A stretch of 64,000 nucleotides of DNA. It comes from Symbiodinium sp. CCMP2592 (taxonomy: Eukaryota > Sar > Dinophyceae > Suessiales > Symbiodiniaceae). The DNA is taken from contig CAJNDT010000147.1 in the NCBI GenBank assembly GCA_905221615.1, positions 342,501 to 406,500 on the forward strand. The letters run 5' to 3'. Each line of letters starts with the position of its first letter. The first letter of the stretch is position 1. This document shows, one piece after another, positions 10,640 to 20,077 of this stretch. The position numbers and the translations under genes are program-made. The notes beneath the pieces are model-generated. The model was not told the origin of the DNA. It did not search any database and saw only the letters and a program-made list of their open reading frames with translations.

Positions 10640-11112
10640 CCAGTAATGCACAGAGAGAAACCGCAATTACTTCGACCGCTCCAGTAGTGCTGAGAGAAGG
10701 AAACGGCAATTACTACGACCACCCCAATATTGCAGAGAGAGAGAAAGAGAAACTGCAAGTACTACGACCGCTCCAGTATTGCAGAAAGAGAGAACCTGCA
10801 ATTATTACGACCGCTCCAGTATTGCAGAAAGAGAGAGAAAAACTGCAAGTATTACGACCACTGCAGCATTGCAAAGAGAGAAAAGCTGCAAATACTACGA
10901 CCGCTCCAGTATTGCACAGAGAGGAAAACTTGTAAATACTGCGACCACACCAATATTGCAGAGAGAAAACTGCAATTCCTAGGACCGCTGCAGTGTTACT
11001 CAATTACTACGACCGCTCCAATATTGCAGAAAGAGAGACGCTGCAAATACTATGGCCGCTCCAGTATTGCAGAGGGAGAAAAACTGCAGTTACTCCAGTA
11101 TCGTAGAGAGAG
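10640..11112 (+). repeat. ~50-bp tandem repeat with AGAGAGAGAAA tails
   Basis: Nine or more units built around TACGACCGCTCCAGTATTGC followed by AGAGAGAGAAACTGCAA. Unit length varies through the purine run. Confidence 0.85.
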
Positions 11113-11330
11113 AGAGAGAGAGAGACGGAGAAACTGCAATTAAATATTGGGTCTGCTTGGTCCCATCTTCCAACTTTAGGTCCCGGCATTTGGAGCGGTT
11201 CATGCAAATCAGAAGGTGGAAGGTTGCAAACTTGGAAGAATCCAAAGTTGGAAGATGTGTTCTATTCCAATTGTGGGGTGCTGAAATTTTGGGTGCGCAT
11301 CTTCCAACTTTGCGGCTGCCACCATACAGT

Positions 11331-11420
11331 GTATAAGTTCCTTGCCTTTAAGGTTTCAATAGGAATAATGACACATTAGAAGGCCTGTAATGTGTTAGTT
11401 TGTTTTCCCATGTGCATTCC
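11331..11420 (+). repeat. outlying unit of the 9.9-10.4 kb array
   Basis: Carries GTGTATAAGTTCCTTG, AGGTTTCAATAGGA, TGACACATTAGAAGGCCTG and AATGTGTTAGTTTG in the same order as the units at 9925-10445. Confidence 0.75.
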
Positions 11421-11539
11421 ATTGTATCTCTATACATATCAGATCTGATGTGATCACAGCATTAGCCAAGAAGGATATCACGTAGTTAATGGTCTTCACG
11501 ATCTTAACAAAGCCGCAATTATCCGTATCGAAGGTATAC

Positions 11540-11965
11540 ATTCCCATGAAGAATCCCTATAGATCCCTTCACAGATCCCTTGTATGGAGCCCTCATAGAC
11601 AGCCTTTATAGATTCGTATAGAAACTTTATAGATCCCCTATATAGAGAACTTATAGAAACCCCGTATAGATCAACAAATGGAGTTCTTTGTAGAAAACTT
11701 TACAAGATCCCTTACATGGAGCTTTCATAGACAACTGCTATATATTCCTTACCCTTTGTAGAAACCACATGGAAGCCCTGTATAGATCCCTCGTATGGAG
11801 CCCTTCTGGAAAACCCTTACAGATTGCTTATAGAAATCTTATAGATCCTCTATGTAGAGACCTTATATAAATCCATTATATAAAAAACTATAGATCCCTT
11901 ACAGAGAGACTTTCTAGAAACCCATTATGGATCCCTCATATGGGGCCTTTATAGTAAGCCCGGTT
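11540..11965 (+). repeat. degenerate TATAGATCCCTT / GGAGCCC repeats
   Basis: Loose repetition of ATAGATCCCTT, ATGGAGCCCT and TAGAAACC at 20-40-bp spacing. Looks like an aged form of the tract at 7180-7266. No gene. Confidence 0.6.
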
Positions 11966-12099
11966 ACAAAGTATGTAGATGCGATGTGGTAAGCTATTCT
12001 TGATATAGTAGTTAAGATAAATCGATTGTATTATGGTTCGTACAATACCTATGAAATTACCTTTAAGAATAGAGGGAGCGGTATTAAAACCAATGAAAC

Positions 12100-12335
12100 C
12101 GGCAACGAAGATGATGAAGATGATGAAGATGATGCAGATGATGAAGAGATGAAGATAATGGAGATGATGAAGATGATGAAGATAATGGAGATGATGAAGA
12201 TGATGAAGATGATGGAGATGATGGAGATGATGGAGATGATGAAGATGATGGAGATGATGGAGATGATGAAGATGATGGAGATGAAGAAGATGATGGGGGT
12301 GATGGATATGATGGAGATGGCAGGGGGCAGGGGGC
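12100..12335 (+). repeat. GATGAAGAT-type trinucleotide array
   Basis: (GATGAA/GATGGA)n over more than 200 bp. Frames on both strands translate only to D/E/M or H/L/S repeats and are treated as spurious. Confidence 0.95.
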
Positions 12336-12412
12336 AAATGGCAAAGGGGAGGGAAAGGTGAGGAGGTGGGGAAGGCAGGGATGGTAGGAGAGGGGGCAAG
12401 GGAACAGGGGGA

Positions 12413-13168
12413 GGCCTGAAATGTGTCATGCTTCTTTCTGTAAGGCGGAAAAGTGACACATTTCCGGCCTGAAATGTGTCATGCTTCCTTCTGTAAGGCG
12501 GAAAAGATGACACATTTCCGGCCTGAAATGTGTCATGAGTCATGCTTCCTTCTGTAAGGCGGAAAGATGACACATTTCCGGCCTGAAATGTGTCATGCTT
12601 CTTTCTGTAAGGCGGAAAAGATGACACATTTCCGGCCTGAAATGTGTCATGCTTCCTTCTGTAAGGCGGAAAAGATGACACATTTCCGGCCTGAAATGTG
12701 TCATGCTTCTTTCTGTAAGGCGGAAAAGATGACACAAAATCGGCTTTCTGTAAGGCGGAAACGATGACACATTTCCGGCCTGAAATGTGTCATGCTTCTT
12801 TCTGTAAGGCGGAAAAGATGACACATTTCCGGCCTGAAATGTGTCATGCTTCTTTCTGTAAGGCGGAAACGATGACACATTTCCGGCCTGAAATGTGTCA
12901 TGCTTCCTTCTGTAAGGCGGAAAAGATGACACATTTCCGGCCTGAAATGTGTCATGCTTCTTCTGTAAGGCGGAAAAGATGACACATTTCCGGCCTGAAA
13001 TGTGTCATGCTTCTTTCTGTAAGGCGGAAAAGATGACACATTTCCGGCCTGAAATGTGCCATGCTGCTTTCTGTAAGGCGGAAACGATGACACATTTCCG
13101 GCCTGAAATGTGTCATGCTTCTTTCTGTAAGTCGGAAAAGATGACACATTTCCGGCCTGAAATGTGTC
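12413..13168 (+). repeat. 54-bp satellite with 10-bp hairpin, ~14 units
   Basis: Each unit contains GACACATTTC-CGGCCT-GAAATGTGTC, a perfect 10-bp stem with a 6-base loop, then ATGCTTCTTTCTGTAAGGCGG. The unit of 54 bp is a multiple of three, which keeps several frames open. One shortened unit at about 12735-12765 breaks the phase. The shared core TGACACATT also occurs in the 9.9-10.4 kb array. Confidence 0.95.
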
Positions 13169-13436
13169 CCTAAACCCTAAACCCTAGAGCCCAAACCCTA
13201 GCCCTAAACCCTATAGCGCAAACCCTAGGCCCTAAACCCTAAACCCCAGGCCCTAAACCCTAAAGCCCATACCCTAGGCCCTAAACTCTAAAGCCTAAAC
13301 CCTAGGCCCTAAACCCTAAAGCCCAAACCCTTGGCCCTAAACCCTAAAGCTCAAACCCTAGGCCCTAAACCCTACAGCCAAAACCCCAGGCCCAAACCTT
13401 ATAGCCCAAATTCTAGGCCCTAAACCCTAAAGCCAG
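13169..13436 (+). repeat. degenerate telomere-like CCCTAAA array
   Basis: Starts immediately after the last satellite unit and runs as CCCTAAACCCTAAAGCCCAA and CCCTAGG variants with a 27-29-bp higher period. It is imperfect, so it is an interstitial array and not a chromosome end. Confidence 0.85.
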
Positions 13437-13575
13437 CCCATTCGAAAACCTAGCTGAACACTGGTCCCAGCCAGCGGCCCAGCCTGCCCATTCGGAAACC
13501 TAGCTGAACATTGGGGGTCCATTCGAAAACCTAGCTGAACATTGCGGGGTCCATTCAAAAACCTAGCTGAAGAGG
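13437..13575 (+). repeat. ~30-bp repeats, CCATTCGAAAACCTAGCTGA
   Basis: Four copies of a unit containing CCATTCGAAAACCTAGCTGA followed by ACATTG, with small changes. Confidence 0.8.
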
Positions 13576-13760
13576 GTGTGTGGTGGGTGGGAGGGTGGGA
13601 TGGGGTGGATGGTGGGCGGTTGAGATGGGTTTGGGGGAGTGGGAGTGGGCTGGTGGTGGGTGGGGTGGGGAGTGGGGGGAGGGGGGGAGGGAGGGGAGGC
13701 AGGGGGGTGGTGGGGGGGGAGGGTGTTGGACCTAAGGTATGGGGGGGTGATCCGTGGGCC
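13576..13760 (+). repeat. G-rich, strand-asymmetric tract
   Basis: GGTGGG, GGGGGAGGG and similar runs over about 180 bp with very few C on this strand. Many G-runs of three or more could form G-quadruplexes. The all-G/V/W and all-P frames are artefacts. Confidence 0.8.
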
Positions 13761-13775
13761 CCATCCACAGAACCC

Positions 13776-15196
13776 CAGGATTTCAAAATAATTGAAATAA
13801 TTGAAATGGGTGCGATTTCAATTATTTCAATTATTTGGGCCCTTTGGCGGATTTAAATAATTGAAATAATTGAAATCGGTCGGATATCAATTATTTCAAT
13901 TATTTAAATAATTCAAATCGGTGGGATTCGTGGCTTGGTCCAGAACAACCATCGATTTCAATTATTTCAATTATTTGGGCCCTTTGGCGGATTTAAATAA
14001 TTGAAATAATTGAAATCCGAAGGTTCGATGGGCCCAAGCCACCAAATCCAGGGAATTGAATAATTGAAATAATTGAAATAATTGAAATGGGGGGGATTTC
14101 AATTATTTCAATTATTTGGGCCCTTTGGCGGATTTAAATAATTGAAATAATTGAAATCGGCCGGATTTCAATTATTTCAATAATTCAAATCGGTGGGATT
14201 CGTGGCTTGGTCCAGAACAACCATCGATTTCAATTATTTCAATTATTTCAATTATTTGGCGGATTTAAATAATTGAAATAATTGAAATCCGAAGGTTCGA
14301 TGGGCCCAAGCCACCAAATCCAGGGATTTGAATAATTGAAATAATTGAAATAATTGAAATGGAGGGATTTCAATTATTTCAATTATTTGGGCCCTTTGGC
14401 GGATTTAAATAATTGAAATAATTGAAATCGGCCGGATTTCAATTATTTCAATTATTTCAATTATTCAAATCGGTGGGATTCGTGGCTTGGTCCAGAACAA
14501 CCATCGATTTCAATTATTTCAATTATTTCAGTTATTTGGCGGATTTAAATAATTGAAATAATTGAAATCCGAAGGTGCGATGGGCCCAAGCCACCAAATC
14601 CAGGGAATTGAATAATTGAAATAATTGAAATAATTGAAATGGGGGGGATTTCAATTATTTCAATTATTTGGGCCCTTTGGCGGATTTAAATAATTGAAAT
14701 AATTGAAATCGGCCGGATTTCAATTATTTCAATTATTTCAATTATTCAAATCGGTGGGATTCGTGGCTTGGTCCAGAACAACCATCGATTTCAATTATTT
14801 CAATTATTTCAGTTATTTGGCGGATTTAAATAATTGAAATAATTGAAATCCGAAGGTGCGATGGGCCCAAGCCACCAAATCCAGGGATTTGAATAATTGA
14901 AATAATTGAAATAATTGAAATGGGGTGGGATTTCAATTATTTCAATTATTTGGGCCCTTTGGCGGATTTAAATAATTGAAATAATTGAAATCGGTCGGAT
15001 TTCAATTTTTTCTTTTATTTAAATAATTCAAATCGGTGGAATTCGTGGCTTGGTCCAGAACAACCATCGATTTCAATTATTTCAATTATTTCAATTTCAA
15101 TTATTTGGGCCCTTTGGCGGATTTAAATAATTGAAATAATTGAAATCAACTCTGCTGATTTAAATTATTTCAACTATTTCAATTATTTCAAAAAAT
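13776..15196. repeat. ATTTCAATT palindromic satellite with ~280-bp higher-order unit
   Basis: Built of (AATTGAAAT)n and its inverse (ATTTCAATT)n. The larger unit, marked by GTGGGATTCGTGGCTTGG at 13921, 14193, 14473, 14754 and (as GTGGAATTC) 15036, repeats every 272-282 bp. Each unit also holds TTTGGGCCCTTTGGCGGATT and CCGAAGGTTCGATGGGCCC. No coding potential. Confidence 0.95.
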
Positions 15197-15244
15197 AGCA
15201 GTCATACAGAAAAGAATAGAGCGTAAAATAGACCCTAGAGGCGC

Positions 15245-15255
<11 letters not shown>

Positions 15256-15288
<33 letters not shown>
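15256..15288. repeat. (TA)n microsatellite
   Basis: Uninterrupted TA dinucleotides preceded by CTCTCTCTC. Confidence 0.95.
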
Positions 15289-15289
<1 letters not shown>

Positions 15290-16078
15290 GTACCTGCTAC
15301 CGGCTAGGGTGTCTTATTTCCCGGCGTGTGCATAATAACCGGGTTACTTATAAAAATACGGGCGTGTGCCAAAATACGGTTGTGACGGCTTTAACTGGAA
15401 CTAGCAATGAGCTCATAAATACACACCGACTTGTTGTGAAGTTGAATTAGAGCCTTTGGGGTTCTGGATTAGCTGGGGATGGTTGTTTTGGGCTTCAGGG
15501 GTTTGGGTCTTAGGGTTGGGGCTGTATAGGGCTTGAGTTGAGGTCTCGTAGTTGGGGGCCCTTGAAGGAAAGTTTGGGTCAGGTTTAGGAGGGGGTGTCG
15601 TTGTTCCGTGAAAGACAGTTCAGGTCGGGTTTAGGGAAGGGTCTCGTTGTTCCTTGAAAGAATCTTTGGGTCGGGTTTAAGAAAGGGTCTCGTTGCTGGG
15701 GCCGAATTGGGTTTGCACCGTCCTGTTCTAATTGTGTTCGGCTTTTGTAGGGTGGAGCGCAGGTGTTTAGATCTCAAAAGCAGTGATGGAAAGACACCTA
15801 CCTCAAAGCTCATTACTCAAACCTCCCCTAAACCATCTAAAAGGACTACACTGAAAAACCCGAACACCCAGAATTCGAGATCTCAAATCTTTCTGAGAAG
15901 TCTTCTGAAAGCTCCCTGGAAACCCCCTTAAAGTTTTGCTGCCTCGCTGGCGAGATGCGGATCGGACCGCTGGGCTCTGAGCTGACGACTTGTCTTCTTC
16001 AGGTTTTAGGACACCCCTATATACCCTATAATTTAGAATTTAAGGGCAATTGGGATTAGGGATATTAGGGACTCATCA
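15289..16078. other. no supported gene
   Basis: TTTAGGG-derived text with several GGTCTCGTTGTTCC-type short repeats at 15590-15700. No gene or palindrome recognised. Confidence 0.5.
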
Positions 16079-18066
16079 TCACTCGGCATCCAGCTCGACT
16101 CGAGTCGCGACCAAATACCGCTGTATCGTTCGTAAGCAGAGCTTCCGTGCAGAGACTCTGCGTGATAAGCGTGAAACGCGTCCGATGTAGTCCTCATCTT
16201 GAAACGTCGCTTGCGCTAGTGGATTCAACGTTGCCGAAAGACCAGACCCAGCTTTGGTACACAGCGACAGTGCCACATGGTGAAGGCAATGCAATTTCGG
16301 CACAAGGTTGAAGCGGCAAGTGTTGGCCTGAAAGCATATTTCAGCAGCCTTTTGATAACAGGCAAGAAAGTGCATGGCTGATCGGCCGGCAGCAGCGGCT
16401 TCGTCATTGTCAAGCCAAAGCCCCCCCCGAAGGAGGGTTCTCATAAAAAGCCCAATTGCACCAGCTGCAGATATCAAAATCGAATGCAAGCGTACGCCGC
16501 CCGGACCCCGCTGCTGCAGGACCCAGGCAGCGAAGTCGATCAAGATCGGTGTATCACTCGCTTTGCTCCAATGTCCACAAGGAAATGCGCCTTCTGATGG
16601 GAAACCGAGAAGGTCCCGCGTCAGAGAGCGGAAGTGGACAGACTTTCCACTGGACTTCAAGAAACATCGCAGGTCAGCATTCAAGTCCCCCCAAAATCGC
16701 GGCCCACACCAAGATGGTATATGTGAAGCAACACCACATGTGGCACATGGTCAAAGAAAGCCGGTACAGCATCCCATGGCGGCGGATTCTTTGGGCCAGT
16801 TGTTGAAAGCCATTCCGGATTGTAGCCCAAATTCTCAAAGTCAAACTGTGCAGAACCAGCAAGACAAAGCCAACAGCAGCCCTTGAGTGGTTTCGACTTG
16901 GGGCCCTCAGGCCCCTTGCGAATGTGTAGGAAGGTGCGGGTCAGGTGACCACTCTTCGATAAGAAGGGGAGGTCCCCTTTGAGCCCCAAAGGGATAAAGC
17001 GCAGCACACGACCGTTTCCAATATCCATGCCTCGAAAATAAAGTTGCTCGAAGTCCTTCATTGTCGCTGTGAGGAAGTTGTCGACTCTTTCAGGATTGTC
17101 TTTATATACGCTTTTCGGCATGACCCCAACCAAGAACCTCGTTGTAAAGGAGTGCCCCTTCAGATTTACTCCAAGTTTCGCAGTTGTCAACTTCTGTGGA
17201 TGGGATAGACGGGTCCCCAGGCCCAAAATGGGCTGAAAAGCAATCACCATCAACTCGTCACGACGATAGGTCCTCCCACCGTCTCCATGGATATAAAGAG
17301 GGACCAAGTTGTCATAGTCCACGAAGTCGTGCTCGAACAATTCATGATTCGGCTCCTCCTTTTTGTAGTTAGTCCAGAATTCTCGAAGTCGCGAGGAGCC
17401 TTGGGTTTGTTAAAAGTCAGGGTTCGAGGGCTGGCATTCAATATAGATCGACAACTCCGAAAGCTTGCCTGTTACGGACTGATATCTGTAACTACGTTGG
17501 GCCCCACAACCTAGAAGCTTAGGTTGTTTCAAAGGCTTTCACAAATACTTTTAGTGATGTAGTCCCAACACATCCAAGACGAGCCCTGGCAATCTGAAAG
17601 GGGGCACTCTTTACTTATTTTTCTTCGGATCGAGAGCTTCATAGATATAGGCATGAGCGTTGGGGTTTGGTTTGGTGGTTAGGGGTTCCAGGGCTGATTG
17701 TCCTCTAATTACATACAAGGGTTTCCGGGACTATGCAAAAGTTCGGGTTGATAGATATTGGGGCACTAGTGGTTTGCTTTGTTCAGACGTGGTGCAGCTG
17801 GAAACAGGACCACCTAGCAGTTTGTGCAGGTAGCCCTTCTCCACCAAAGTAGCAAGATAATCCGTTGGTCGGAGCATCGGCACAGAGCACGTGTCACACA
17901 GGTCAATATATGTCCACGGCACATTCAGAGTAAGGTCCCACTTTCGAAGCATAATTTGCAATGTTTTCTCAGCATCATTCAAGGGTGCTTTAGCCATATC
18001 AGCCAAGCACGGATTGGCCTCGGTCGCAAAGGCCTTGGCAACGGTGGCCACATGCTTCGCAGAGGC
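16079..18066 (-). pseudogene. dinoflagellate multicopy 'HGDGG' family gene, frameshifted
   Basis: Two exons are clear: 17814-18066 (ends KLL, donor G|GTGGTC) and a second starting at 17400 (acceptor AAG|G) that restores KLLGSSRLREFWTNYKK. The second exon carries LVPLYIHGDGGRTYRRDEL, the stretch HSFTTRFLVGVMPKSVYK, then GLKGDLPFLSK, CCWLCLAG and HIYHLGVGRDFGG. At a run of six C (16687-16692) the frame shifts by one, and the rest (DLNADLRCFL to VELDAE) runs in another frame to the stop at 16079. I recall this family only as multicopy proteins of Symbiodinium-type genomes, without known function. Spaced Asp residues (HGDGG, KGDLP, GRDF) would suit an RNase H-fold transposase, but that is inference. 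The 5' end was not found. The indel could be a real lesion or an assembly error in a homopolymer. Confidence 0.7.
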
Positions 18067-18294
18067 CTCGGCAGAAAGAGAAGGGAATGGGTGGCTAAAG
18101 ATTCAGAGTCAGCTCTTCAGTTCATGACAATTAGGCTGTATGATGCAAAGCGCTCGTGAAGGAAGCAATGTGAACGATTTTTGCACACCAGCATTCTGCA
18201 CGAAACGAATTGTGATTCTGGCATATGCAAGATTGAAGCATGCATCGTCGAATTGAGCACACCACACACAACCAGAATGGTCAACAAAGAGATG

Positions 18295-18822
18295 CTAGTT
18301 TCGGACCCACCGAGGCAGGTCAGCTCTTGCAGCAACACAGTAGCAATGATACGGAGGATCGAACTTCGCATTGAAATGTCGATTTCGCATTCCCTCCCCA
18401 CCAAGCTGGACATTGCGACATTGAAGTTTGGGCTGATAGATAGCGATGAGGGCACTTTCTAACATCTCGATCGTGGCCAGGTCATTGCTCGTGTGGATAA
18501 CAAGCATCTTCGTGTAGCCATTGCTCTCGTAAAGTTGAAAGCGAGGTCCACAGTCATGGGTTATTCCGATTTTGAAAATCGCCAAAGACTCTCCACCAGT
18601 ATCCCTGCGTAGCTTCTCAACACAATCCTGGCAGTGCTGCAAAACTTTCCCAGCTTGTGTGTTCTGGGATATGCAGCTGTAAGATATCCCATCCGGGACT
18701 GCAGTCAAGCTTTTCACGATTGGCCTAGTCACTGCACGAGGTGGCGTGGTTTCAAGGGCATCTTCAGATTCAGAGTCCGAGCCCCAAGGAAAAATCGCAT
18801 CGATTGCTCTCTTCTGCCGCAT
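18295..18822 (-). CDS. GIY-YIG-like nuclease family protein, 175 aa
   Basis: Single open exon from ATG at 18822 (MRQKRAIDAIFPWGSDSESE) to a stop at 18295. The first 50 residues are acidic, Ser/Asp-rich and probably disordered. From about residue 75 there is a GIY-YIG-like core: LAIFKIGITHD, an Arg shortly after (GPRFQLYES), LESALI with a candidate catalytic Glu, and RNVQLGGEGM. The canonical GIY and YIG triplets are replaced by looser strands, as in a multicopy dinoflagellate family I recall. A role in DNA cleavage is inferred only. It sits 230 bp upstream (in - orientation) of the HGDGG gene and may be part of the same unidirectional array. Confidence 0.7.
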   Translation of the reverse strand: MRQKRAIDAIFPWGSDSESEDALETTPPRAVTRPIVKSLTAVPDGISYSCISQNTQAGKVLQHCQDCVEKLRRDTGGESLAIFKIGITHDCGPRFQLYESNGYTKMLVIHTSNDLATIEMLESALIAIYQPKLQCRNVQLGGEGMRNRHFNAKFDPPYHCYCVAARADLPRWVRN

Positions 18823-19893
18823 GGCGAGGAACTACTGTACTGCCTACAATAGGGCACTAGGCTTCAATAGAACTTGGGCTATATTATACAGGTTATGTGC
18901 TAAAGTGGATAGGCTTCAGGGTAGATAGCTTAAAATTTGGGATTTAGGGATAGGGGTCTGGGGCTTGTTTGGTAACGTTATGAGGATGTAGGGAACGATC
19001 AAGCCCAACAGCCATACAAGATATGTAGAAAGCCTTGGATCGGCACAGAGCAAAAGATAACTGCAATGTTGTAATCACAATCACACTGCACCCAACTCAA
19101 GACTGCAGATCTGGTGAATGTGCATAACTTCTACAAGCGAATCGGGTTGACAGCATTCAATCCTGCAAACTACTGGAGCTGAGGCTTCAGCTCCAGTGGC
19201 AAGCGCCTTCGTCAGCGTCTCAGTTTGACGATGACTGGCACCACCCTGGATTGTAGGACCTGGCAGTGGGGAGTATATTCTTGCTACATGGTGACTGTCT
19301 GCACAGAACACTGCATCTTCACAAGGCGCAGTTAGCACCGTTTTGAGTCTCGAGTCATCGGTCTTTCCCACGCACTGCAAGCTGTCACATGCGGGCCATG
19401 TGCAACACAGATAATTGTAACCACTGCAGGCCTCCATAGCAATATAAAGTGCAGGGCACCAGGTTCCTATGGCCCATATCATACACATCAGCACACTCTA
19501 CAACTCGCCGTGCCCGTGCACATTCAACTTTGTTGAACATCTGCAACCTGGCTATGACAGGCATTGTTCCAAGATGATTGGAGCCAACTCAGGGTCCACA
19601 TAGTTCATGGTCCCAGCCAACAGAACCCTAATAGCAGTACCACTTTGTACTTGTTTAGGTGGTGCTGGGTTTGAAGCTTCATGTGGGGTTTGAGGGTTTA
19701 GGGTGTATAGGCCAGGACCAGGATCGGAGATTAGAGGGTTTAGGGTTCAGGCTCGGTTATGGCGTTACAGTAAGGGGTTGGTGTTCTAATATTCTGATCA
19801 ATGGCACGAAGTGTGTAGAACCTGGGCTGGAAGTTTCCTACATACAGCCGAAAACACATTGGGATCTTTTGCCCAGGTGGGCTGCGTGCACAC
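18823..19893. other. mostly unassigned; one possible - strand exon
   Basis: A - frame at 19081-19494 contains KALATGAEASAPVVCRIECC and LKTVLTAPCEDAVFCAD and may include an exon, but no splice-consistent partner was found. The part after 19600 is TTTAGGG-like. Confidence 0.35.
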
Positions 19894-20014
19894 CTACGCG
19901 GCTGGCTTGGCCTTGCTCTTGGGCCTTCTGGTTTTCTTTTTGGGGTGGCCTTCGGGCTCTTGCTCTTCCGCCTCACGCTTAGCACTAGGCTTCGCCGGCT
20001 TCTTCTTCAGCTTC
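19894..20014 (-). CDS. lysine-rich C-terminal exon, gene unclear
   Basis: After an AG|G acceptor at 20014 the - strand reads RKLKKKPAKPSAKREAEEQE then PEGHPKKKTRRPKSKAKPAA and stops at 19894-19896. It looks like a nuclear-localised basic tail. It follows the 13-exon gene at 20078-23559 but its phase (2) does not match that gene's last exon (phase 0), so it is either an alternative last exon or part of another gene. Confidence 0.4.
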
Positions 20015-20077
20015 CTCAGGGTCAGGATTGGACTTGGTTATGGTTGTGAATGAACACGTTCTGTAGCACCCATCAAT

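Noticed and set aside
12413..13168. CRISPR-like array of evenly spaced palindromic repeats
   Set aside because: Repeats are contiguous 54-bp units with no variable spacers, and the rest of the window is eukaryotic.
11936..13173. Apparent proteins with HLHHLH or 18-residue THFRPEMCHASFCKAEK repeats
   Set aside because: They follow from the GAT trinucleotide array and from the 54-bp satellite, whose unit is a multiple of three. Both strands are open, which points to repeat arithmetic and not to selection.
13169..13436. True chromosome end
   Set aside because: The CCCTAAA array is degenerate and is followed by 50 kb of further sequence, so it is interstitial.
13542..13856. Gly/Val/Trp-rich and Pro-rich frames
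   Set aside because: Direct result of the G-rich tract.
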